From an uncultured bacterium (lineage in GTDB: Bacteria; Cyanobacteriota; Vampirovibrionia; Gastranaerophilales; Gastranaerophilaceae): a stretch of 33,416 bases of DNA. This document shows positions 24,376 to 31,473 of this stretch, one piece after another. The notes beneath the pieces were generated by a model. It was given only the letters and a program-made list of their open reading frames with translations, did no database searches and had not been told where the DNA came from. The DNA lies in assembly GCA_902783835.1 (NCBI GenBank), contig CACZSN010000018.1, forward strand, positions 1 through 33,416, in the 5' to 3' direction. The position numbers and the translations under genes are program-made. Numbering within the stretch: the stretch's first letter is position 1; each line of letters begins with the position of its first letter.

Positions 24376-25713
24376 TTAATAACGCAGAGAACTTAGTAAC
24401 TCAGTCAATAATGCAACCGTTCTTGGTTTATTGCAGGCAATGAAACTCTGTAATTTTTCTCTGTACTTACACATTTCATCAGAACGAATTTTTCGACCAG
24501 ATTCAGTTTCTAAATAACTTTTTACCCTGTCAAGGCTATAATCATTTGTCTGTAATAATGTTATTAACCCTTGTATTTTTATCAGTTCATCTACCTTGGG
24601 CAGTTGATCATTCTTCATCGAAATACGTTTACCCTTGGCTTCTTTTAATTTTTCTATGGAAATACCTAATTCTTGTAAACATTGTAGAATTGGTGTCTTG
24701 TCGCTATTTAGCAGTTCTTTTAAGGTAACAGTTCCATTTTTTTTGAGAGGTGCAAAAAACTTCCGAATTCCTGCAAAATTACTTAATTTAAGTTCTATTC
24801 TTAAGGTATGTTTTGATAATTTTATTCCTTTTGTTTCTATCTTTTTTTGATAAGAGTACTGATTACGATAATTGACTTCATTTCCTTTGTTGTAAATGCA
24901 CAATTTTTGAGAAGGTACAGTATCTCGTTGTTTGCCTCTTGGAAGTATTTCGTATCCATTCTTCCCATATTTTAGCACGTTAAATTTGTCGGTTCTAATC
25001 GATAAGTAACTTGAAAAAGCTTTTATATTAGATGAAACATCAGAAACTTTAATGTCATTTGTCACATGAACATTTAAAACTTCTGCCATTTCTATAAACT
25101 TGTCATTATCAAAATTAACCAAATCACTCTTACTTTTTAGTTTTGATAGAACTTCATTGATATTATTCTTGTTAATTAGTCCTAAATATCCTTTTTTAGC
25201 ACTTATTTTTCCATTAATTTGACAAATAAACTCTCCGTTCTTAAAATACATATGTCCAACACCTAACGAACGACTGTCATAATCTTTGAAGGGCTTTGCA
25301 TCGGGATATATGTTTTTAAATGCAGAAACTTTTATTTCTTCTTCGCTTAATTCCATAGTTTTTGCAGGATCATTTTCTTTAAGCAGGGAAACTATAGTCT
25401 CAGCATCTTTTGCAGGAATTTGCGGTGTAGAAGTTCTAAAAAACTTATTCCTCTTTACGCTAAAGTTGACATATTCTGCTTTATCGAGAGATAGTTTCAA
25501 CTTTATCAGGTCAAAGCTTAAGGATTTATTGGTTTGTTCTGTTAGTGGAACGATTTCATCTACAAAATCTTCTTGTTCAAAGTCATAATCATAGGATTCA
25601 AGAGAAAATGAAGATATTTTCTCTTTGTCGCCAAAATCAATACCTTCAAAAAGCATTGATTCAAACGCTTGCGCTTCAACTTCTGTCATTTTTTTTAAGT
25701 CTTTTTTGTTCAT
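24376..25713 (-). CDS. Replication initiation protein, phage/plasmid II/X-like
   Basis: 445 residues, ATG 25713 with CACGGAGCATACC. The middle and C-terminal parts resemble the phage/plasmid replication protein family of filamentous-phage gpII/X (Phage_CRI and Phage_X type): YEILPRGKQRDTVPSQKLC, then IYNKGNEV (the "YdKg.E" box), then LRIELKLSNFAGIRKFF (the "LR.E..L" box). Family members nick one origin strand through a Tyr and start rolling-circle replication. Residues 1-110 are acidic and not recognised. I cannot point to the catalytic Tyr with certainty. It heads the operon with the small ORF and recombinase. A long hairpin region lies just upstream (25798-25857). Confidence 0.6.
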   Translation of the reverse strand: MNKKDLKKMTEVEAQAFESMLFEGIDFGDKEKISSFSLESYDYDFEQEDFVDEIVPLTEQTNKSLSFDLIKLKLSLDKAEYVNFSVKRNKFFRTSTPQIPAKDAETIVSLLKENDPAKTMELSEEEIKVSAFKNIYPDAKPFKDYDSRSLGVGHMYFKNGEFICQINGKISAKKGYLGLINKNNINEVLSKLKSKSDLVNFDNDKFIEMAEVLNVHVTNDIKVSDVSSNIKAFSSYLSIRTDKFNVLKYGKNGYEILPRGKQRDTVPSQKLCIYNKGNEVNYRNQYSYQKKIETKGIKLSKHTLRIELKLSNFAGIRKFFAPLKKNGTVTLKELLNSDKTPILQCLQELGISIEKLKEAKGKRISMKNDQLPKVDELIKIQGLITLLQTNDYSLDRVKSYLETESGRKIRSDEMCKYREKLQSFIACNKPRTVALLTELLSSLRY

Positions 25714-25797
25714 GGTATGCTCCGTGTTTTTTCTTTAGAGCAGTAGAACATTTGAAATTCCTACAATAATTAAAAATTAGAATTCGCAGGAAAAAAA

Positions 25798-25857
25798 CTT
25801 TACATAACAAAAAAGCAAAATGCTTTATTCAAAAGCGTTTTGCTGTATTTTGTAAAG
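25798..25857. terminator. Large compound hairpin: terminator of the upstream gene, possible replication-origin structure
   Basis: The inner stem AGCAAAATGCTTT (25814-25826) pairs with AAAGCGTTTTGCT (25832-25844), 13 bp with one G-U. On the minus strand it is followed by TTTTTTG, fitting a terminator for the gene ending at 25885. The outer arms CTTTACA (25798-25804) and TGTAAAG (25851-25857) also pair. It lies between two element genes, upstream of the II/X-type initiator. Confidence 0.7.
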
Positions 25858-25884
25858 AAAAAAATCCTATGAAAAAAAATTTTC

Positions 25885-26853
25885 CTACGTGGGATTATCT
25901 ATAAATTCATAGCCATCTTGCATGATGCATTTGCGACCTATCAATTTTTTTCCATGATTGATTGCTGCATACTTTTTGTTAAACTCAGATATGAATTTAC
26001 TCACAATTTTAGGTTTATTTTTGTCTTTGTTCTTAGCAATTTTATCTTTTATAATCTTCTCGATTTCTCCACAATAGATTAAATGCTCACCTTTTTCTAC
26101 TAATTCTCTTATCCTTTTATAAAACTCTATTTCCATTTTCGTATATGAACTATTTTTACTTTTAGTACTTTGTTTTTTAAAGTAATTAGATAAATCAATG
26201 GTCATATGCAAAATCCAAAAATTATCAACAAGAAGAGGCCAATCCTCTTCGTCAACTTCAACAGTATACATAATATTATTGCACTGTTCCGCATTGGGAA
26301 ATTTAATATTAAAATATTTAATATCAAGTTTACCTTGGAAATATCCATCTAATATTACTGGTAAATCCCTGAGTTTAGTAATCGCATAGTCTTTTAAATT
26401 TGAGTCTTTATCAATAGAAGAGTCAAATCGTTTTTTGCATTTTTTATAATTAGAAGGATTAGCGGGATTTGGTAAAATCTTATTAAAAGGATCAATGCAG
26501 TTATCTTGTCTGAACATATCAATATATTCTTTTAATAATTCTCTAATTTCATCTTTTGTTTTTTGGGGACATATCACTTTCTTTGATTTTGAGTACATTA
26601 CATCAAATTCCTTTGCTTGCGCTATATCCAATTGCTCATATTTAAACAAAGTTTGGTCATTGATACTTAGATTTGTGATACCATAACTTAAAGCATCTTT
26701 AGAGGAATATTCACAATATTCGTCATTAAAATTCATGTAAGCTTCATCTAATATAATATGGTCAGAATTCAACATATAATATGTTGCCAATGCTAACTCC
26801 CATGTCTTTAAATATTTAATTTCAGCTTTTTCATCTTTTTTATCTTTTGTCAT
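25885..26853 (-). CDS. Unrecognised 322-residue protein of the integrative element
   Basis: I do not recognise this protein. ATG 26853 has TGAGGTTTTT upstream and a good promoter (26893-26865). It is soluble-looking, rich in Lys, Asp and Asn, with no signal peptide or membrane helix. Seen: an N-terminal helical region (WELALATYYMLNSDHIILDEA), a KKVICPQKTKDEI stretch, an acidic stretch around YTVEVDEEDWPLL, a Lys-rich helical region (about 255-290) and a C-terminal GKKLIGRKCIMQDGYEFI. The first third (WELALATYYMLN ... DEAY) looks like an antirestriction- or regulator-type leader, but I have no family match. It is bounded by a terminator downstream, so it is transcribed alone. Confidence 0.75.
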   Translation of the reverse strand: MTKDKKDEKAEIKYLKTWELALATYYMLNSDHIILDEAYMNFNDEYCEYSSKDALSYGITNLSINDQTLFKYEQLDIAQAKEFDVMYSKSKKVICPQKTKDEIRELLKEYIDMFRQDNCIDPFNKILPNPANPSNYKKCKKRFDSSIDKDSNLKDYAITKLRDLPVILDGYFQGKLDIKYFNIKFPNAEQCNNIMYTVEVDEEDWPLLVDNFWILHMTIDLSNYFKKQSTKSKNSSYTKMEIEFYKRIRELVEKGEHLIYCGEIEKIIKDKIAKNKDKNKPKIVSKFISEFNKKYAAINHGKKLIGRKCIMQDGYEFIDNPT

Positions 26854-26864
26854 AAAAACCTCAT

Positions 26865-26893
26865 TCTATATGTTATCAATAGGATACTGTTAA
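26865..26893 (-). promoter_or_regulatory. Promoter of the 322-residue unknown
   Basis: Minus strand: TTAACA (26893-26888), 17-base spacer, TATAGA (26870-26865), 12 bases before the start codon, which implies a very short leader. Confidence 0.55.
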
Positions 26894-26952
26894 GCCCTAA
26901 CTAAAAATTTTGCCAAATCCTAAAACTAATTCTGAGCCAATTATAAAGAGAT

Positions 26953-27246
26953 CTATTGGTTCAAGTTTTTCTTCTCTATCGGCTTTTTATCGGGTACAAC
27001 CTCAATTTTGTATCCGTAAGCCTCTACAATTTGCATAAACTCAATTAATGAAAAAGAAGACCTTGCTAATTTATTCAAAATGTTTGACCTTGATGCTGAC
27101 CTACCATAAGCCTCTTTTAGTTTTTCAGCCAATTTGCCTGCCGTAATATCATTGTCACGCATAAAGCCTTTTACAAATGTTCTTGCCTTCTCTTTTACTT
27201 CTTCCGGTGTTTCATACTTTGGTGGTGGTGTTTGCCCTTTTAACAT
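26953..27246 (-). CDS. Small helix-turn-helix/DUF6471-like regulator
   Basis: 97 residues from ATG 27246, which has a strong AAAGGAGACAAGA site; upstream starts to 27348 lie in the operator region and are rejected. The central part, ARTFVKGFMRDNDITAGKLA, then ASRSNILNKLARSSFSLIEF and MQIVEAYGYKIEVVP, matches the pattern of DUF6471/Xre-like small DNA-binding proteins, where LN.L.R..FSL..F is the recognition-helix region. It is probably the element's repressor, divergent from the 27405 gene across inverted repeats. Confidence 0.7.
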   Translation of the reverse strand: MLKGQTPPPKYETPEEVKEKARTFVKGFMRDNDITAGKLAEKLKEAYGRSASRSNILNKLARSSFSLIEFMQIVEAYGYKIEVVPDKKPIEKKNLNQ

Positions 27247-27286
27247 TTCTTGTCTCCTTTTACATACAAAATAACATATTTTAACC

Positions 27287-27351
27287 AAGGTGTCATCATA
27301 TCGTAAACACATGTTACGAAAAGGTGACTTCATGATTGACATAGTCACCTT
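27287..27351. promoter_or_regulatory. Operator region with two inverted repeats between divergent genes
   Basis: AAGGTGACT (27321-27329) and AGTCACCTT (27343-27351) are perfect 9-bp arms 13 bases apart. TCGTAA (27301-27306) and TTACGA (27314-27319) form a second repeat. A half-site AAGGTGTCA lies at 27287-27295. TTGACA at 27336-27341 (plus) lies within the first repeat. On the minus strand TTTACG/TAAAAT overlaps the second. This layout suits autorepression by the small regulator plus control of the divergent gene. Confidence 0.65.
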
Positions 27352-27404
27352 ATCATGACATGAATAGTTGTGTAAGCATTTTCAAAACAAAAGGAGAATA
27401 TATT

Positions 27405-27692
27405 ATGGCTGCTATTATCATTACATCAAATCTTGAAAATGAAATTAGAGAAATCAGAACATTGGAAGCTAAAATCAAAGAACTTGATGAACTGAAAAAA
27501 GAAAAAGAAGCCCTTGTTAAATCAGTTCTTGATGAAGCAGGAGTTGAAGAATTGAAAATAGGTGCTTTCACCGTACGCTTCACTAATGTCGTAAGAAACA
27601 ATTTTAATACATCTGCATTCAAGAAGAAATACTTAGAGCTATACAATGCATTCATAAAACAAAGCAATTACAGAAAATTTACTATAGTGTAG
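27405..27692 (+). CDS. Phage/plasmid-type coiled-coil small protein, 95 residues
   Basis: ATG 27405 with AAAGGAGAATATATT; the in-frame start at 27360 sits in the operator. The N-terminal half is a charged coiled coil (EIREIRTLEAKIKELDELKK), followed by DEAGVEELKIGAFTVRF, NTSAFKKKYLELYNAF and a final RKFTI. This resembles a small protein common in clostridial phages and conjugative elements (long helix, then "...FD...FKK..PELY..F......RFT"). Function in those elements is unknown. The stop codon lies in a 12-bp hairpin. Confidence 0.7.
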   Translation: MAAIIITSNLENEIREIRTLEAKIKELDELKKEKEALVKSVLDEAGVEELKIGAFTVRFTNVVRNNFNTSAFKKKYLELYNAFIKQSNYRKFTIV

Positions 27693-27765
27693 GGGTTCTC
27701 CCTGCACTATAAAAACGACCGTATTTATTAATGGTAAATATACAAGGAAAATGGTTGTTTTTTAT
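27683..27765 (+). terminator. Double hairpin and terminator after the 95-residue gene
   Basis: First hairpin: 12-bp stem (27683-27694 with 27700-27711, one G-U) covering the stop codon. Second: AACGACC (27714-27720) with GGTTGTT (27753-27759, one G-U) around an inner AT hairpin, followed by TTTTTTATT. The second is the likely terminator; the first may protect the mRNA 3' end or slow stop-codon reading. Confidence 0.6.
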
Positions 27766-27824
27766 TACTTGTTATCAAACAAGAATAATCAAAATCAAAG
27801 GTTTTTATTGAAAAGGAATATTTT

Positions 27825-28106
27825 ATGACCACTCATGCATTTTTAAGGGTATCTACGTTACTTCAAGACACAGAAAAGAATAAGATAGATATACTACAGT
27901 TTGCAAACCATATGAAGTTAGGAAATGTAGAATTTATAGAAGAACATGCAAGCGGAAAAATTAATTACAAAGAAAGAAAACTTGGAGCGTTAATAGACAG
28001 ATTGAATACAGGTGATGTACTAATTGTGCCGGAGTTAAGCAGAATTGCTCGTTCAATTACACAGATTTTAGAAGTAATAAAAGTCACAAAGGATAAAGGT
28101 GTTGTA
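27825..28106 (+). pseudogene. Serine resolvase, N-terminal catalytic half only
   Basis: A small-serine-recombinase start with MTTHAFLRVSTLLQ (catalytic Ser10 in RVST), then EEHASGKINYKERK and LNTGDVLIVPELSRIARS (the Arg loop). After TKDKGV, where resolvases continue into the long E helix and DNA-binding HTH, the sequence changes near 28100 to a TonB-C-like reading frame in another phase and the resolvase frame stops at 28131-28133. The ribosome site (AAGGAATATTTT) is intact. It is truncated by about half and cannot be an active recombinase. Confidence 0.8.
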
Positions 28107-28339
28107 TTCCTAAGGGTGATAAAAAATTTATAGAAGCTGTAGAACGGACTATCTCGAATATTCCAAAGTTAAAAGATACTCCGCAAAGTTTTAAGCACGA
28201 CACTATCGTTTATACCGTGAAATTTAGTTCATATCTTCCAAAATTTAGAAGTACACAATATGTGGATTGGAATAGATATGGTGTTGCAGATGTTGAGGTT
28301 GCAAGTAATACATCTTACGTTTTGTTATTAAGAAAGTAG
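28100..28339 (+). pseudogene. TonB-C-like protein, C-terminal fragment
   Basis: An open frame (+2 relative to the resolvase) reads PKGDKKFIEAVERTISNIPK, then TPQSFKHDTIVYTVKFSSYL and ends LLLRK at TAG 28337-28339. This fits the last ~75 residues of TonB-C-like proteins (AA....PFPPLP..F..DSI.I.FTFDY). It has no start codon of its own and its N-terminal part is lost at the junction with the resolvase fragment. It lies 7 bases upstream of another gene that also ends in a TonB-C-like region, so it is probably a decayed paralogue. Confidence 0.55.
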
Positions 28340-28346
28340 AGGCTGT

Positions 28347-29297
28347 ATGTTGATTAATTCTTTTTCAAAAAAAATCTTATCAACGTTATTAATTTTGTTA
28401 ATGATGAATACATCGTGTTTTGCAGAAAATTGGGTAACAATAACAGCAGAAAATGGAAAAAGTGCTGATTTAGACTTGGATAGTCTAAATGTAGTTTTAG
28501 ATACAGTTGAATATGATATAAAAATGGAAAAAGAGAATACAACTTTTATTCATCGTTTTTCTACAGATTTATACAAAGAAGGTACTCCGACTGCAATAAT
28601 TTCAGCTGTGAAACTTGAAAATAATGTAAAAACTCCAATTCAAGTTGAAAATAGAGTATATAGAAACTTAAAACAAGGTACATTACAATCAGAAATATAT
28701 GATGTCCTATCAAAAGAATTGTCAGAAAAGGAATTCAATAAAGGAAAAAATACTTGGTCAAAGTATTTAAAAAAACAGCAACGACTAATGACTGAACAAT
28801 TAAATCCTGGAGATTTCAAGAAGTTAAATTCAAGATTTGTCAATAAAACAGAATCTGCAACCCCTATTTATAGAAGTAATATTGAATTACAGATAGACAA
28901 ATACGGAACTGTTGTAAATAGAAAAACTGACGATTATTATTTACAAGAAGTCAAAAAGTTAGATTCGTTACCTGCTGATTATTCAGGGAAAACTTACACC
29001 GTTGAAGTAGAAATGAACTATTATAAATATGTTGGAGCAAAAACAAAAACTGCTAAGCCTACAATAATACAAAATTCTCCATCAAAAGCGACGGTGAAAA
29101 TATCCAAAAATAGTCGTCCACCTGTTTTTGGTCATATTCAATACGGGCTATTGGCAACATATAAAGCTTGTAATGACTCTTTGGGTTCAAATTCAGGATT
29201 ATCAATACTTTTGATACCTGTTACTTTGTCGGGAATAATAGTTAGCTCAATATCTTTTTTAATATTTGGTGGAGATGTTGATGATTTAGGTTCATAA
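28347..29297 (+). CDS. Secreted protein with TonB-C-like region and a C-terminal hydrophobic helix
   Basis: 316 residues, ATG 28347 (AGAGGCTGT). The signal peptide is clear (SKKILSTLLILLMMNTSCFA, cleavage likely after CFA-E). Residues about 28-150 form an extracytoplasmic domain I do not recognise (NWVTITAENGKSADLDLDSL). About 175-230 resembles the TonB-C fold (SNIELQIDKYGTVVN, VKKLDSLPADYSGKTYTVEV). A hydrophobic segment near the end (about 282-308, SILLIPVTLSGIIVSSISFL) could anchor it, leaving a short tail. It may be exported and then held in a membrane. Co-directional with the TonB-C and TPR genes. Confidence 0.75.
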   Translation: MLINSFSKKILSTLLILLMMNTSCFAENWVTITAENGKSADLDLDSLNVVLDTVEYDIKMEKENTTFIHRFSTDLYKEGTPTAIISAVKLENNVKTPIQVENRVYRNLKQGTLQSEIYDVLSKELSEKEFNKGKNTWSKYLKKQQRLMTEQLNPGDFKKLNSRFVNKTESATPIYRSNIELQIDKYGTVVNRKTDDYYLQEVKKLDSLPADYSGKTYTVEVEMNYYKYVGAKTKTAKPTIIQNSPSKATVKISKNSRPPVFGHIQYGLLATYKACNDSLGSNSGLSILLIPVTLSGIIVSSISFLIFGGDVDDLGS

Positions 29298-29425
29298 AAA
29301 ATCTGTGAACTACGTGTAACATATCCAACTTATAAAAGGAACTATTTGAAAATAATAACAATTCAATTTGTAAGTATTCAAGTTCTCGAAGACGTAATAG
29401 ATGGTAATATGCATGAGGTAACAAA

Positions 29426-29848
29426 ATGAAAAAAATTCTTAAAATTACTTTAATTAGTGTAATATTTTTATTTTTAATAAAGCCGGCATTTGCAATTTTA
29501 ACAAGTACAATGCCCGAACAATTCAAAGAAGAACAAACTATTCAATCTTCAGAGCCGGACTTTGGACCATTCATGCGTAACTTGCAACAAAGAATTAAAC
29601 ACAATTGGTTTCCTCCAAAAGAAGAAGAAAGCAAAAATGTAGTTTTACTTTTCACAATTGCTCGTGACGGCAGCCTTTTAAGAGTAAATGTTTTAAAGTC
29701 ATCAGGTTCGGCTGTGGTTGACATGGCAGCACTTACGGCAGTTAAGTTGGCAGCTCCTTTTAGACCACTACCAAATGGTTACTCCAAAGATTCGGTAGAT
29801 ATCCAATTTACATTTGACTACAATGTTTATGGTGCAACAAGACGCTAA
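29426..29848 (+). CDS. Secreted TonB-C-domain protein (energy-transducer-like)
   Basis: 140 residues with signal peptide (KKILKITLISVIFLFLIKPA FAI). The ribosome site is GAGGTAACAAA. The mature part is a compact TonB C-terminal domain: FMRNLQQRIKHNWFPPKEEE, VVLLFTIARDGSLLRVNVLK, SSGSAVVDMAALTAVKLAAP and SVDIQFTFDYNVYG. Unlike classical TonB there is no membrane anchor, Pro-rich spanner or ExbBD gene nearby, so energy transduction is doubtful. Such stand-alone secreted TonB-C proteins occur in cyanobacteria-related lineages; their role is not known to me. It is preceded by a 128-base gap with no clear terminator. Confidence 0.85.
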   Translation: MKKILKITLISVIFLFLIKPAFAILTSTMPEQFKEEQTIQSSEPDFGPFMRNLQQRIKHNWFPPKEEESKNVVLLFTIARDGSLLRVNVLKSSGSAVVDMAALTAVKLAAPFRPLPNGYSKDSVDIQFTFDYNVYGATRR

Positions 29849-29873
29849 GCAATATTAAATAGAGAAAATAGTT

Positions 29874-31463
29874 ATGAATTATTTAAATCTTGCAATAGAA
29901 AATTTTGAAGAAGAAAAATACGAAATAGCAATTGAATACTGCAATAAGCTCATCGAGAAAGAAATTCATTTGGAAACAGCTTATTATATAAAGGCTTTTT
30001 CAGAATATTACCTCTGTGAAGACGAAGATGATGAAATCATTCAAGATGCCTTAAAAAATATAAACCTTGCTATAGAGTTAAATAAAAACAATGTTGATCT
30101 TTTATATATAAAAACTTGTATTTTAAAATATATGAAACAGTTCGAAAATGCTATCGTTGAAATTAACAAAGCAATATATTTGTCTAATTATAACTATAAT
30201 TATTACTATATGCGTGGATGTCTAAATGTTTCTTTAGAAAGAGAGTTAGAAGCAATCAACGATTTTAATATTTCATTAGACATTCAAGAAAATAGCAGAA
30301 CATACAAAGCAAGAGGAGAGTTGTATAAAAAAAGAAATGAATATCAACTGGCTCGACAAGATTTTCAAAAAGCATTAACTCTTGATGATAGAGATGAAGA
30401 AATTTGGGAAAACCTTGGGGAAACCTTGTTTGAATTAGATTTGTACGAGTTAGCGATTTCAGCTTTTGATAGTGCAATAAAATTAAATCCTCAAAATGCT
30501 TATTTATACGGTCGAATGTCCAGCGTTAATTATCAACTAAAAAGAGCGAATGAAGCATTAAAATGTATAAATAAGGCAATAGAAATTGATCCGCAAAATA
30601 GCTATAATTACTCAAAAAGGGGCTTTGTATATCTCGATTACCCACCTCCTAAAAGAAAAGTTACAATGTTGCATGATGAATTTGCTATGTATAAAAATTC
30701 TAAACCCTTAAATAAACATTTATTATTGGCTAAAAAAGATTTTGAAAAATCAATAGAGTTAAATACAGATAATACCTATGCTTATTGGGGGTTACATGAT
30801 GTTTATGTTACAAAGAAAAACTACAAAAAAGTTTTAAAAATATTGAAAAAATTATTAATATTAACTCCTGATGATGCAAAAGTATATTCACATAAAGGTC
30901 TTACAGAAATGTATTTAGGATATTACGAAAATGCAATTACTGATTTTAATAAGTATTTGGAATTTTTTCCAAATTCATATGAAGCATATGGGAACAGAGG
31001 AGTATGCTTAACGCAATTAGAAAGATACAATGAAGCAATGCTTGATTTGAACAAAACAGTTGAGCTATACCCGTCAGCCTTAACTTATTTAAATCGTGGT
31101 GTTGCAAAGTCACATCTTGATGATAAAAAAGGAGCAATAAAAGATTACAAAACTGCATTAAAACTAAATCCTAATTTTCCGACGGCTTATAAAAATCTTG
31201 GTATTGCTCTATATTCTCAAAAAAAGTATAAAAAGGCTATTAATATGTACTTCAAGGCATACGAATTATTTAAGGAGAAAAAAAACTTTGATTCCGCAAA
31301 AGAACTCGTTTATGAATTTGAGGATGCCTTAAAAGAATTACTATCTCAAAAGGAATATAAAAGTGTTCGCAATATTACAATGAAAATGATAAAAATCGGA
31401 TTATTTGATGATAACCTAATTAGTCTAAAAGATCAGGCAGAAAATGAATTAAAAACAAGTTAA
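29874..31463 (+). CDS. Tetratricopeptide repeat (TPR) protein
   Basis: 529 residues made almost wholly of about a dozen 34-residue TPR units, e.g. YELAISAFDSAIKLNPQNAY, EALKCINKAIEIDPQNSYNY, NAITDFNKYLEFFPNSYEAY and GAIKDYKTALKLNPNFPTAY, with the consensus Gly/Ala/Pro positions. There is no signal peptide and no membrane segment, so it is a cytoplasmic scaffold or interaction protein. It starts 25 bases after the TonB-C gene stop. The stop codon overlaps a 12-bp palindrome, AAGGATATCCTT (31462-31473), which joins it to the convergent Fic gene. Confidence 0.92.
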   Translation: MNYLNLAIENFEEEKYEIAIEYCNKLIEKEIHLETAYYIKAFSEYYLCEDEDDEIIQDALKNINLAIELNKNNVDLLYIKTCILKYMKQFENAIVEINKAIYLSNYNYNYYYMRGCLNVSLERELEAINDFNISLDIQENSRTYKARGELYKKRNEYQLARQDFQKALTLDDRDEEIWENLGETLFELDLYELAISAFDSAIKLNPQNAYLYGRMSSVNYQLKRANEALKCINKAIEIDPQNSYNYSKRGFVYLDYPPPKRKVTMLHDEFAMYKNSKPLNKHLLLAKKDFEKSIELNTDNTYAYWGLHDVYVTKKNYKKVLKILKKLLILTPDDAKVYSHKGLTEMYLGYYENAITDFNKYLEFFPNSYEAYGNRGVCLTQLERYNEAMLDLNKTVELYPSALTYLNRGVAKSHLDDKKGAIKDYKTALKLNPNFPTAYKNLGIALYSQKKYKKAINMYFKAYELFKEKKNFDSAKELVYEFEDALKELLSQKEYKSVRNITMKMIKIGLFDDNLISLKDQAENELKTS

Positions 31464-31473
31464 GGATATCCTT

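Larger units (their letters stand above)
22603..28106 (-). mobile_element. Integrative element at tRNA-Asp (serine recombinase plus II/X-type replication initiator); right end not located
   Basis: The left end lies at or inside the 3' end of tRNA-Asp. Element genes in view are the large serine recombinase, a 51-residue ORF, a II/X-type replication initiator, a 322-residue unknown, a small regulator and a phage/plasmid-type 95-residue protein. A resolvase fragment at 27825 may be part of it or a second remnant. I found no second copy of the tRNA-Asp 3' end in the window, and serine recombinases need only a short core, so the right boundary is open and the end given here is nominal. No coat, secretion or conjugation gene is visible. 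Confidence 0.6.
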
